DNA from: Nocardia mangyaensis
GTDB lineage: Bacteria > Actinomycetota > Actinomycetes > Mycobacteriales > Mycobacteriaceae
Length of the DNA stretch: 64,000 nucleotides
Direction of reading: 5' to 3'
Assembly (NCBI RefSeq): GCF_001886715.1
Contig: NZ_CP018082.1
Location: 1,612,001-1,676,000 of the forward strand
Shown here: positions 45,771-54,179 of the stretch, piece by piece
Position numbering within the stretch: the first letter of the stretch is position 1
Layout: each line of letters starts with the position of its first letter
Program-made: the position numbers and the translations under genes
Notes under the pieces: model-generated
The model's input: the letters and a program-made list of their open reading frames with translations, nothing else
Told to the model about the DNA's origin: nothing
Databases searched by the model: none

Positions 45771-46673
45771 ATGAAGTTACTTCGCCGGGCCGCGCGGCGA
45801 CCGGACACCGATCCGGGTCAGGTCGCGCTGCAGGCTCGCAATGTGACCTTCGACTGGTCGGACGTGGCGCTGCACTGGATGCCCGCCGAGCCGGTGGCCA
45901 GCCATCTGATCAGCGCGCTGAACATGCTCCTGCCGGAGGGCGAGCGCATGTTCTGCGCGACCTATCGCGAAGCGCTGCCTTTCGTCAAGGACGAGAAGCT
46001 GCGCGAGGACATGCTCGGCTTCATCGGGCAGGAATCGATGCACGCGAGCACCCATGAGAAGGTGCTCGGCGAGGTGTTCGCCGCGCACGGCATCGATCCG
46101 GGGCCGTATGTGCGCCAGATGGAATACCTGTTCCGCAAGACGCTGGGTCCGCGCGGTGGCGATGATCGAGTGGTCCGCCAGATGCTGGTGGAACGGATTG
46201 CCTTCATCGCCTGCCTCGAGCACTTCTTCGCCTGGCTCGGCGACTGGGTCCTCAACGCCGATCTGGAGAAGTTCGGCGCCGACCCGCGCATGGCCGATCT
46301 GTTCCGCTGGCACGGTGCCGAGGAGGTCGAGCACCGCAATGTCGCCCACGACGTGGCGGTGTACTTCGGCGTCGGCTATGTGCGCCGGTGCGCGTCGATG
46401 ATCCTGGTGTTCCCGATCTTCCTCACACTGGTGGTGCGCGGGACCCGGTTCCTCGTCCAGCAGGACCCGGAGCTGCCCGATCACGGCTACCCGCGCCTGC
46501 TCGGCAAGGTGTTCGGCGCCATGTGGCGGGGCGCGCTGCCCGGTGTACCGTCGCTGCTGGTCAGCGCGCTGTCGACGTTCCAGCCCGGCTACAACCCGGA
46601 CAGTGTCGGCTCGACCGCTCAGTCCGTCGCCTACCTGGCGAAATCGCCGGCGGCCCGTGCGGCGGCTTCGTGA
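45771..46673 (+). CDS. metal-dependent hydrolase (PF10118-like)
   Basis: A 300-residue protein of the PF10118 family, helical with ferritin-like metal motifs: EGERMFCATYREALPF, FIGQESMHASTHEKV and, later, HGAEEVEHRNVAHDV. A hydrophobic stretch (ASMILVFPIFLTLVV) suggests membrane association. The ATG at 45771 follows GAGGAG. It is the first gene of a three-gene operon; its TGA overlaps the next GTG. Whether it hydrolyses or oxygenates its substrate is uncertain, because the E/H pattern also resembles di-iron enzymes. Confidence 0.85.
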   Translation: MKLLRRAARRPDTDPGQVALQARNVTFDWSDVALHWMPAEPVASHLISALNMLLPEGERMFCATYREALPFVKDEKLREDMLGFIGQESMHASTHEKVLGEVFAAHGIDPGPYVRQMEYLFRKTLGPRGGDDRVVRQMLVERIAFIACLEHFFAWLGDWVLNADLEKFGADPRMADLFRWHGAEEVEHRNVAHDVAVYFGVGYVRRCASMILVFPIFLTLVVRGTRFLVQQDPELPDHGYPRLLGKVFGAMWRGALPGVPSLLVSALSTFQPGYNPDSVGSTAQSVAYLAKSPAARAAAS

Positions 46674-47767
46674 CCACCCACGACTTCCCCGCCGACCTCT
46701 ACGGCAAGCACCGCCGCGATCCGGGGATCAGGGTCCTCGACGCCATCGCGACCACCCGGCTGCGCTGGAGCGCGCTGGTCAATCGCGGTGACCTGGCCCG
46801 GCTGCGCGCTGACGACCGCCGGTTCCCGGTGGTGGTGACCGAGCGGCGGATCGAGGCCCACGACCAGGATGTGGTGAGCCTGCGCCTGCAAGCGCCGGAC
46901 GGCCGCGTCCTGCCGCGCTGGCGTCCCGGTGCGCATCTGGATCTGGAACTGCCCTCGGGCCGGTTGCGCCAGTACTCGCTGTGCGGCGACCCCGCCGACG
47001 AGCGCGCCTACCGCGTCGCCGTGCGCCGGATCCCCGAGGGGGGCGGCGGTTCGGCCGAGGTGCACGACGACCTGCCCGTCGGCAGCCGGGTCGTGGTGCG
47101 CGGGCCGCGCAACGCGTTCCCGTTCGCCGTGCCCGGCCACGGATCGCCCGCCCAGCGCCTGCACTTCGTCGCCGGTGGGATCGGAATCACCCCGATCCTG
47201 CCGATGGCCCGGCTCGCGCATCGGCTCGGTGTGCCGTGGACGCTGGTCTACAGCGGCCGCAGCCGCGACACCATCCCGTTCCTGGACGAGATCGAGAGCT
47301 TCGGCGCGCGCGTGGTGGTACGCACCGACGACGAACACGGTCTGCCCGACGCAGCCGCGCTGCTGCCCGGCGTCGGCCCCGGCACCGCCGTCTACGCCTG
47401 CGGACCTACCCCGATGACCTCGGCCATCGTCGCCGCCGTGCGCGCGCTGCCCGAGGTGGAATTGCACTACGAACGGTTCTCCCCGCCGCCGATCGTCGAC
47501 GGCACCGCGTTCGAGATCGAATTCGCCTCCACCGGCGAGGTGGTGACGGTGCCCGCCGACCGCACCGTCCTCGACGCCATCCTCGAGTCGCGTCCCGATC
47601 AGCCCTACTCGTGCAGGCAGGGCTTCTGCCGCACCTGTGTGGTGCGGGTGCGCTCGGGCGAACCAGACCATCGCGAGACCGTGCTCTCCGATGCCGACCA
47701 CGCCGCGGGTGAGCTGCTCGCCTGCGTATCTCGTTCCCACGGTGAGCGATTGGTGCTCGATCTGTGA
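46670..47767 (+). CDS. PDR/VanB-type flavin and 2Fe-2S reductase
   Basis: A 365-residue phthalate-dioxygenase-reductase-type protein. Flavin domain: RPGAHLDLELPSGRLRQYSL. NAD domain: HFVAGGIGITPILPMARLA and YACGPTPM. C-terminal plant-type ferredoxin with four cysteines: YSCRQGFCRTC and LLACVS. It passes electrons from NAD(P)H to an oxygenase, most simply to the preceding metal protein with which it is translationally coupled (GTG at 46670). Confidence 0.92.
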   Translation: MTTHDFPADLYGKHRRDPGIRVLDAIATTRLRWSALVNRGDLARLRADDRRFPVVVTERRIEAHDQDVVSLRLQAPDGRVLPRWRPGAHLDLELPSGRLRQYSLCGDPADERAYRVAVRRIPEGGGGSAEVHDDLPVGSRVVVRGPRNAFPFAVPGHGSPAQRLHFVAGGIGITPILPMARLAHRLGVPWTLVYSGRSRDTIPFLDEIESFGARVVVRTDDEHGLPDAAALLPGVGPGTAVYACGPTPMTSAIVAAVRALPEVELHYERFSPPPIVDGTAFEIEFASTGEVVTVPADRTVLDAILESRPDQPYSCRQGFCRTCVVRVRSGEPDHRETVLSDADHAAGELLACVSRSHGERLVLDL

Positions 47768-47799
47768 GTTCGATTCCGGGACAAGGAGTCCGAAAGACC

Positions 47800-49572
47800 A
47801 TGACCATCGACAGCCCCCAGGTCGCGAATGAGCGTGTCGTCCGTAGCGGCGACTTCGACATCGCGGTGTACGAATACGGAAATCCCGCCGCCGACACCAT
47901 CGTGCTCGTGCACGGCTGGCCCGACACCCATCATCTGTGGGACACCGTGATCCCGCTGCTGTCCGAGCGTTTCCACGTGGTCGCCTACGACACCCGCGGC
48001 CACGGCGCTTCCACCCGCACCCAGCGCACCGCCGACTTCCGCCTCGACGAACTCGCCCGCGACTTCTACGCCGTCCTCGACGCGGTGAGCCCCGACCGTC
48101 CCGTGCACGTGCTCGCCCACGACTGGGGTTCGGTGCAGGTCTGGGAGGCGGTGTGCGAGCCGCAGGCCGCCGCGCGGGTCGCCTCGTTCACCTCGGTCTC
48201 GGGCCCCAATCTCGACCACCTGGCCAGCTGGGTGCGTGACCGCCTGTCGCGGCCGACGCCGCGCAATGTGTGGCAGCCGGTGACCCAGCTGCTGTCCTCG
48301 GCCTACACCTTCTTCTTCATGACCCCGGTGCTGCCGCGCGTCACCTTCGGCGCCATCGGGACCGAAAAGCTGTGGCAGCGCGCCGTTTCCCTGATGAACG
48401 ACACCCCGGCCGACAATGTCAAGCTCGGGCCGACCTTCCGGCGCGACATGGTCGACGGGCTGCTGATCTACCGCGCGAACATCGTCGCGCGCATGCTCTC
48501 CCCGCGTGAACGGCGCACCGAGGTGCCGGTGCAGCTGATCGTCGCCGGGCGCGATGTCGCGGTGCGGCCCGCCGGCTATGACGACTCGGGCAAGTGGACC
48601 GACCGGCTGTGGCGTCGCGATGTGCCCGCCGGGCACTGGATGCCGTTCTCGCATCCGGAACTGCTCGCCACCGCGACCACCGAACTGATCGAGGCCCTCG
48701 ACGGCGCCGGGGTCGCACGCGGCCTGGCCAGGGCCGAAGTCGGCCGCACTCGACGGGAATTCGACGACAACCTGGTGGTCGTCACCGGTGCGGGCAGCGG
48801 CATCGGCCGCGAGACCGCGCTCGCCTTCGCTCGCCTCGGCGCCGAACTGGTGATCTCCGATGTCAACGAGCTCGCCGCCAAGCAGACCGCCGAACTCGTC
48901 GCCGCCGAAGGTGGTGTGGCGCATTCCTATTCGCTCGACGTGTCGAACGAGGAGGCGGTGCGCGCGCATGCCGAGGCGGTGATCGCGGCGCACGGCGTGC
49001 CCGACATCCTGATCAACAACGCCGGAGTCGGCCAGGCCGGCGGGTTCCTCGACACCCCGTCCGAGGAGTTCGACCGGGTGCTGCGGATCAACCTGGGCGG
49101 CGTGGTCAACGGCTGCCGGGCCTTCGGTTCCGCGATGGCCGAGCGTGGCCTGGGCGGACACATCGTGAACCTGTCCAGCATGGCCGCCTACAGCCCGCAG
49201 CGTGACATGGCCGCCTACGCCACCAGCAAGTCGGCCGTGTTCATGTTCTCCGACTGCTTGCGCGCCGAACTGGCCGAGCGCGGCATCTCGGTCTCGACCG
49301 TGTGCCCCGGCATCGTGCACACCAATATCGTCGCCACCACCCGGATCTCGGGTGTCTCCGCCGAGGAGGAGGCCGCCGCGCAGCAGAAATTCGACAAGCT
49401 GTACCAGCGGCGCGGCTACACCCCCGACAAGGTCGCCACCCAGATCGTGAAGGCGGTGCGCACCGGTCGTGACATCGTCCCGGTGACGCCGGAATCGTGG
49501 CTGCAGTACCGGATCAACCGGATCGCCCCCGGCGCGGTGCGTTTCGCCGCCCGGCGGATGAAGCTGGTCTAG
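47800..49572 (+). CDS. ephD: EphD-like epoxide hydrolase/short-chain dehydrogenase fusion
   Basis: A 590-residue fusion. The N-terminal half is an alpha/beta hydrolase of the epoxide hydrolase type (VLVHGWPDTHHLWD, nucleophile Asp in LAHDWGSVQVW, late His in PAGHWMPFSHPE). The C-terminal half is an SDR with VVVTGAGSGIGRETAL, INNAGVG, a Ser-Tyr-Lys set in LSSMAAY and YATSK. Domain order and length equal mycobacterial EphD (about 590 residues), which modifies mycolic acids. ATG 47800 is preferred to GTG 47764 because AAGGAG lies in between. Operon partner of the two preceding genes. Confidence 0.9.
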   Translation: MTIDSPQVANERVVRSGDFDIAVYEYGNPAADTIVLVHGWPDTHHLWDTVIPLLSERFHVVAYDTRGHGASTRTQRTADFRLDELARDFYAVLDAVSPDRPVHVLAHDWGSVQVWEAVCEPQAAARVASFTSVSGPNLDHLASWVRDRLSRPTPRNVWQPVTQLLSSAYTFFFMTPVLPRVTFGAIGTEKLWQRAVSLMNDTPADNVKLGPTFRRDMVDGLLIYRANIVARMLSPRERRTEVPVQLIVAGRDVAVRPAGYDDSGKWTDRLWRRDVPAGHWMPFSHPELLATATTELIEALDGAGVARGLARAEVGRTRREFDDNLVVVTGAGSGIGRETALAFARLGAELVISDVNELAAKQTAELVAAEGGVAHSYSLDVSNEEAVRAHAEAVIAAHGVPDILINNAGVGQAGGFLDTPSEEFDRVLRINLGGVVNGCRAFGSAMAERGLGGHIVNLSSMAAYSPQRDMAAYATSKSAVFMFSDCLRAELAERGISVSTVCPGIVHTNIVATTRISGVSAEEEAAAQQKFDKLYQRRGYTPDKVATQIVKAVRTGRDIVPVTPESWLQYRINRIAPGAVRFAARRMKLV

Positions 49573-49579
49573 GCGGCGC

Positions 49580-50080
49580 TCACGCCCGGCGCAGTTGCTT
49601 CTCCACGGCGGCGACGTGCCGGGCGTCGACGCCCCAGGGCTGCTCGACGCCGACGGCGCGGTCCAGGTCCCACAGCACACACCGCTCGTCCGGTCGCGCC
49701 ACCATCGACCAGGCGACCACCGTGCGGCCGAGCTGTTCGGCCATCGACCCGTGTTCGTCGGTCTCGCCTGCCCCGTCGGGGTAGTGGTGCAGGAAGCGGC
49801 CGTAGGCGCGGGCGCAGAAGTCGGCGTAGAGCCGGGTGCACAGGATGAAGCCGTGCCAGGCCTCGTCGACCGCGTGCGAGGGCATGCCGATCACCTGATC
49901 GTCACGCAGGGCCGCGCCGCAGCAGCGCAACCATTGGCGCAGACCGGATTCCACGAGTTCGCGGGGTCGCCACGGGCAGGTCTTGAAGATCGCCTCGGGC
50001 AGGCACACGTCGGTGACGGCGCGGTCGACCCGGTTCAGGTCGACCGCACGCGGGCCGAATCGGGGGATCGAGAGCGCCAT
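49580..50080 (-). CDS. conserved hypothetical protein
   Basis: A 166-residue soluble protein with GMPSHAVDEAWHGFILCTRL and YADFCARAYGRFLHHYPDG, a His/Trp-rich pattern seen in a conserved actinobacterial family without known function. It starts at ATG 50080 and converges with ephD. Confidence 0.75.
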   Translation of the reverse strand: MALSIPRFGPRAVDLNRVDRAVTDVCLPEAIFKTCPWRPRELVESGLRQWLRCCGAALRDDQVIGMPSHAVDEAWHGFILCTRLYADFCARAYGRFLHHYPDGAGETDEHGSMAEQLGRTVVAWSMVARPDERCVLWDLDRAVGVEQPWGVDARHVAAVEKQLRRA

Positions 50081-50146
50081 GAATTCACTGTAAGGCCCCT
50101 GGGTGACGGGCTGCCTTCGGTCCGCGCGGCGGTTAGCCTGACAGGT

Positions 50147-50521
50147 ATGTCGTCGCTGGTGATCCTTGTCGTGCTGTTGGCCGTGATCGTTCCGGTCCTC
50201 GTCGTGGTCGTCGTGCTGTTGGTCCGTCGGGCGAACAGGCCGCGCGGCGGTGGGTATGGCGCGAATGACCACGGCGGCGGCTGGGTGGCGGGGATGGCCG
50301 GGACCGCTCTGTACGTCGATGGAGCCTCGGGGCACGATCACAGTGATCGAGGCGGGAGCAGCGGGTCCGAGGGTGGCAGCGGTCTCGGCTGTGGTGGCGG
50401 GAGCTCCAGCAGTGGCGGCGGGGGTAGCTCCAGCAGTGGCGGCGGGGGTAGCTCCAGCAGTAGCGGCGGGGGTAGCTCCAGCAGCTGTGGTGGCGGGAGC
50501 AGCTGCGGTGGCGGTTCCTGA
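50147..50521 (+). CDS. membrane-anchored Gly/Ser/Cys-rich protein
   Basis: A 124-residue protein. One N-terminal membrane helix (LVILVVLLAVIVPVLVVVVV) is followed by basic residues and a C-terminal tail of nearly pure Gly and Ser with four cysteines. The tail is made of GGGSSSS-type repeats at the DNA level (GGTAGCTCCAGCAG units, about 50392-50518). This resembles the low-complexity Gly/Ser/Cys tails of TIGR04222- and DUF4190-like membrane proteins. Length is probably variable between strains. Confidence 0.7.
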   Translation: MSSLVILVVLLAVIVPVLVVVVVLLVRRANRPRGGGYGANDHGGGWVAGMAGTALYVDGASGHDHSDRGGSSGSEGGSGLGCGGGSSSSGGGGSSSSGGGGSSSSSGGGSSSSCGGGSSCGGGS

Positions 50522-50610
50522 TGATGTGATCCCCCCGGCAGCGGCCTTGACCTGAACCCTGCTCGAGGTTTCATGCTTGGACGAGTCCCGTGAACGAAGG
50601 AGTCGTGCCC

Positions 50611-51615
50611 ATGCGTGCAGTACAGGTCAAAGAGTTCGGTGGTCCCGAAGTGCTCGAGGTGCTGGAAGTAGCGGCGCCGCAACCGGGTTCGGGTGAGGTG
50701 GTGGTCGATGTCGAGGTCGCTGACGTGATGTTCCTCGATACCCGGCTGCGCGGTGGTTGGGGTCAGGACTTCTTCCCGCTGACCCTGCCGTATGTGCCCG
50801 GTGGGGCGATCGCCGGTGTCGTCAGCGCAGTCGGCGCCGAGGTCGACGACCAGTGGTTGGGCAAGCGCGTCGTCACCCAGACCGCGTCCAGTGGCATCGG
50901 CGGCGGTGTGCCCACCGGTGGCTACGCCGAGCAGGCGCTGGCCAAGGCCGCCACCCTGGTCGAGATCGCGCAGGGCGTGACCACGCAGCAGGCCGTGGCG
51001 CTGGCTCACGACGGCCGCACCGCGCTCGCCGTCTTCGACCGGGCGGCCGTGCGGCCGGACTCCTGGGTGCTGGTCACCGCGGCGGCCGGTGGACTCGGCA
51101 CGCTGCTCATCCAGCTGTCGGCCGCGGCCGGTGCCAAGGTCGTCGCCGCGGCTCGTGGTGTCGAAAAGCTCGCGCTCGCAACGCGATTGGGTGCCCACGC
51201 CGTTGTCGACTACTCTGTCGTCGGCTGGGACGAGCGGGTTCGCGAGATCACCGGCGGTGGCGCGGACGTCGTGTTCGACGGCGCGGGTGGTGACATCGGC
51301 GCGCTGGGGTTGGCGGTGACCGCCGACAACGGGGTGTTCCTCGGATACGGTTCCGCCGCAGGAGAGTTCGGTACCGGTGACGCGGAGGTCGCTGGTGTGC
51401 GTGGTGTCACAGTAGTCGACCTGTTCGCCGCCGTCGGCGCGGTGACCGACTGGCTGGCCATCGCCCGGCGCGCCCAGGCCGAAGTTGCCGCCGGCAGGCT
51501 GGAAGTCGTTGTTGGGCAGGCGTTCCCGCTCGATCAGGTGAAGCGAGCACATGCCGCGATCGAAGACCGCTCGGCGCTGGGCCGTACCGTCTTGACGATT
51601 GGCGCGACATTGTAA
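50611..51615 (+). CDS. zinc-type quinone oxidoreductase (MDR family)
   Basis: A 334-residue medium-chain reductase. MRAVQVKEFGGPEVLEV start, VPGGAIAGVVSAVG, and the NADPH-binding VTAAAGGLGTLLIQLSAAAG; no catalytic zinc cysteines, so it is a quinone/enone reductase type. The ATG at 50611 follows GAAGGAG with 8-base spacing; the earlier GTG at 50590 is less likely. Confidence 0.9.
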   Translation: MRAVQVKEFGGPEVLEVLEVAAPQPGSGEVVVDVEVADVMFLDTRLRGGWGQDFFPLTLPYVPGGAIAGVVSAVGAEVDDQWLGKRVVTQTASSGIGGGVPTGGYAEQALAKAATLVEIAQGVTTQQAVALAHDGRTALAVFDRAAVRPDSWVLVTAAAGGLGTLLIQLSAAAGAKVVAAARGVEKLALATRLGAHAVVDYSVVGWDERVREITGGGADVVFDGAGGDIGALGLAVTADNGVFLGYGSAAGEFGTGDAEVAGVRGVTVVDLFAAVGAVTDWLAIARRAQAEVAAGRLEVVVGQAFPLDQVKRAHAAIEDRSALGRTVLTIGATL

Positions 51616-51650
51616 CTTAATGTGCGCCACAACGGAATACACGTTAAGTT
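51614..51650. promoter_or_regulatory. 11-bp inverted repeat, candidate operator
   Basis: AACTTAATGTG (51614-51624) and CACGTTAAGTT (51640-51650) are reverse complements with one mismatch, in an AT-rich gap. The site begins inside the stop codon of the reductase and ends 6 bases before the start of the 50-residue gene. Confidence 0.45.
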
Positions 51651-51656
51651 CAATCT

Positions 51657-51809
51657 GTGCAGGGACTCATTGTCGTCGTGGTCATCGCCGCGGTTCTGTT
51701 GTTGGTCGCCCTCGTGATCAAGGTGGCCAGCAACCCAGGGGGATCCATCGACCGTCGCGTCGGCGAAGAACGCGCGCCGCGACGGCGTGAAGATGTCGAG
51801 AATTTTTAG
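51657..51809 (+). CDS. 50-residue single-helix membrane protein
   Basis: GTG 51657 to TAG 51809. The N-terminal helix LIVVVVIAAVLLLVALVIKV is followed by a basic/acidic tail (SIDRRVGEERAPRRREDVE). No ribosome binding site is visible; it may be leaderless, with transcription starting just after the 51614-51650 inverted repeat. Codon use and the clean helix-plus-charged-tail design support a real gene. Confidence 0.6.
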   Translation: MQGLIVVVVIAAVLLLVALVIKVASNPGGSIDRRVGEERAPRRREDVENF

Positions 51810-52078
51810 CTGCCAACTGGTTTCGGTTCGGCATCACCTACGGTGATCGGTCGCCGCGTCATCCCCACGCGGGCGCGGGGACCGATCGCCGTGGAGTGCG
51901 TTCACCGACGCCCGGCCTCGCCGGTGTGGCCCTCGGATTCCCGGCCGACCACGTCCCCGACCACCCGCCGCCGTCCCCTCCTATCGGCCCCCGAACACCC
52001 CGTTCCCCGGCTCGCCGAGTGGTCAGCGCCGCGCCCCACCGGGTACGATCCCACTCGCCCGCGGGTGCACCGCGGCCA

Positions 52079-52152
52079 GGGGCGGTAGCTCAGTCGGTTA
52101 GAGCCGCGGACTCATAATCCGCTGGTCGTGGGTTCGAGCCCCACCCGCCCCA
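52079..52152 (+). tRNA. tRNA-Met (anticodon CAT)
   Basis: Acceptor GGGGCGG pairs with CCGCCCC (52145-52151), anticodon stem GCGGA/TCCGC with loop CTCATAA (CAT at 52113-52115), T arm GTGGG-TTCGAGC-CCCAC, discriminator A. The stem and loop look like elongator Met; a lysidine-modified Ile tRNA cannot be excluded by anticodon alone. Confidence 0.92.
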
Positions 52153-52491
52153 CCGTCGTGGCGATGCCCTTCCTCTCGGGATGTGGTGGCGTCGTAGTCG
52201 CTGCGGGCGGCCTCGACTTTCGCGAGGTTGTCGTTGGCCCATTCTCCGAGAGCTGCGAAAACCGGGTCAGGCACCTTCGAGGATGCGCCGTTCGAGCTTG
52301 CCGAAGCGCTGTCGGCCGACATGGTCCAGGCTCCACGGGATCGGCGTGGTCCAGCGGCTGACGATATCGATGACCGGCCATGGCCGGTCGCCGCCACGGT
52401 GCTGCGCGAGCCGGGTCATGGCGGCTACGCCTATGACTGACCGGGGCAACGACCATCTCTCCTCGGGAGATGTCGCCGCGTTCGGATAGGA
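52153..52491. other. decayed region after tRNA-Met
   Basis: Minus-strand fragments in two frames (RPWPVIDIVSRWTTPIPWSL, FGKLERRILEGA, and FAALGEWANDNLAKVEAARS) look like pieces of one broken gene, product unknown. No intact gene is supported. Confidence 0.4.
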
Positions 52492-54021
52492 CTACCGATC
52501 GGCGATGGAGCAGGCGAGGTAGAGGTCGACTCGGTCTCGGGTGATGGCGAGGTTGCGGCCGGTCAGGTGTTCTATGCGTTGGATGCGGTAGTGGAGGGTG
52601 CTGACGTGGATGTGGAGGGTAGTGGCGGTGGTTCGCCAGGCGCAGTTGGCGTCGAGGAAGGCGTGCAGGGTGGGGAGCAGGTCGGTGTGGTGTTCGGCGT
52701 CGTAGCGTTCGAGGGGGCCGAGTAGACGGGTACGGTAGGCCGCGCGGATCTCGGCGGGGACGCCGGCCAGCAGGCGCAGGTGGGAATCGAGCTCGCGAGC
52801 GGTGACAAGGGCGAGGCGGTGGGGACTCTCGGTGGCCAGTTGGGCGGCGTGCCGAGATGCCTGGAGAGCCCCGGTCAGTGCGGCAGGGCCGTCGGCAGTT
52901 GCGCTGAGGCCGAACGTGATTCGGCCGCCGAGGGCCGCGGGTTCGAGGTCGCTCAGGCGAGCACGCAGAAGCTCGGCCACGCGGGTCTCGTCCAGGTCGA
53001 CGCCGGTCGAGGCGATGACGGTCAACCCGTCCGCGCCGCCCGCGAGGACGGCGCGACTGTCGGGGTCGGTGTCGAGAACGCTTTCGATCAGGTCGGCCGC
53101 CAGGTCCCAGGGTCGCACCATCCCGCTGGTCAGCGCGGTAAGGACGAGTAACGGCCGGTCGGGGTCGAGGCGGGCCGCGCGCAGGCGGGCGGTGATCGAG
53201 CCGGTGGGTGCGCCCTGATCGATGAGATCGACCATTTCGGCGTGCAGGTGCTGTTCGGTACGGCGGCGCTCGTCGCGCCGAGCGCCGCCCAGAGCGAGCA
53301 ATTGTGCTGTCTGCTCGGCGGATTCGCGCTCGAGCGGGTCGTCGAGCGCGCCGTGGATGACGAGATGCCCGGCGCCCTGACTGCGTCGGCCGATCGGGTG
53401 GACGGTGAAGCCGTCGACCACAGTCGGCAGCTGGTCGGCCAGCTGACTCGCCACCGCGAGGTGAAACCGGGTGGGTGCGGGCAGGGTGTCGGCGGCGCCT
53501 GCGAGCACCCGCCCGGCAGGGGAGACCGCCCAGCATTCGCGTCCGATATCGGTGGCCAGCATCGCCACCAGACCGCCCAGGTCGGCGCCTTCGACCAGGG
53601 CCTGAACCAGGCGACGATGGCGGCCGAGCACCTCGGACAGTTCACGACCACGCTCGCGGTTCAAGCGTTCGATCACGGTGCGCGAGAGCACACCGTAGCT
53701 GAGTTCGGCGGGGGCGGCCAGCACGGCGATGCCGCGGTCGGCGCAGGCACGGACCAGCGCGGATGGCACATGGCCGAGCAAAATGTCGCCGGCGACCAGG
53801 GCTGCCGCGCCACCGGCGGCCAGTGAGGCGGCGAAGGTCTCGCAGTCGGCGTCGGTGCGGTACCACCCCTCGCTCGTCAGGACCAGCTCGCCGCCGGTGA
53901 GGAAGGCAGCGGGCTCGAGCAGGTCGGTGGTGTAGACCCAGCGCAGTTCGCGGTCGAGTTCGCCAGGGGCCAGCAGCGTCAACCGCGCCTGTTCCATCGT
54001 CAACAGGTCGGACACTCGCAC
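52492..54021 (-). CDS. PucR-family transcriptional regulator
   Basis: A 509-residue regulator. The N-terminal PucR domain (VSDLLTMEQARLTLLAPGE, LVLTSEGWYRTD) binds purine-type ligands, and the C-terminal CdaR-like helix-turn-helix is intact (LHIHVSTLHYRIQRIEHLTG, then VDLYLACSI). Start GTG 54021 with GAGGAG at nine bases. It is divergent from a permease-deaminase pair, which it most likely activates in response to a nucleobase or its breakdown product. Confidence 0.9.
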   Translation of the reverse strand: MRVSDLLTMEQARLTLLAPGELDRELRWVYTTDLLEPAAFLTGGELVLTSEGWYRTDADCETFAASLAAGGAAALVAGDILLGHVPSALVRACADRGIAVLAAPAELSYGVLSRTVIERLNRERGRELSEVLGRHRRLVQALVEGADLGGLVAMLATDIGRECWAVSPAGRVLAGAADTLPAPTRFHLAVASQLADQLPTVVDGFTVHPIGRRSQGAGHLVIHGALDDPLERESAEQTAQLLALGGARRDERRRTEQHLHAEMVDLIDQGAPTGSITARLRAARLDPDRPLLVLTALTSGMVRPWDLAADLIESVLDTDPDSRAVLAGGADGLTVIASTGVDLDETRVAELLRARLSDLEPAALGGRITFGLSATADGPAALTGALQASRHAAQLATESPHRLALVTARELDSHLRLLAGVPAEIRAAYRTRLLGPLERYDAEHHTDLLPTLHAFLDANCAWRTTATTLHIHVSTLHYRIQRIEHLTGRNLAITRDRVDLYLACSIADR

Positions 54022-54179
54022 GAAACAAATCTCCTCGGGTCTCGAACGATCATAGGAATTCGGTGCTCGGATCGGCCTCAGGTTCGCACATCCGACACCT
54101 GTTCGGCCAGGTGAATCCATTGATCTACTGGATGCACTGCGCAGCCACACTTCCTACGAATCATCGAAAGGGCTTTCTC

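Noticed and set aside
52098..52397. Minus-strand 99-residue frame ending GGARTHDQRIMSPRL
   Set aside because: That tail is the translation of the antisense tRNA-Met gene, a well-known false-gene signature.
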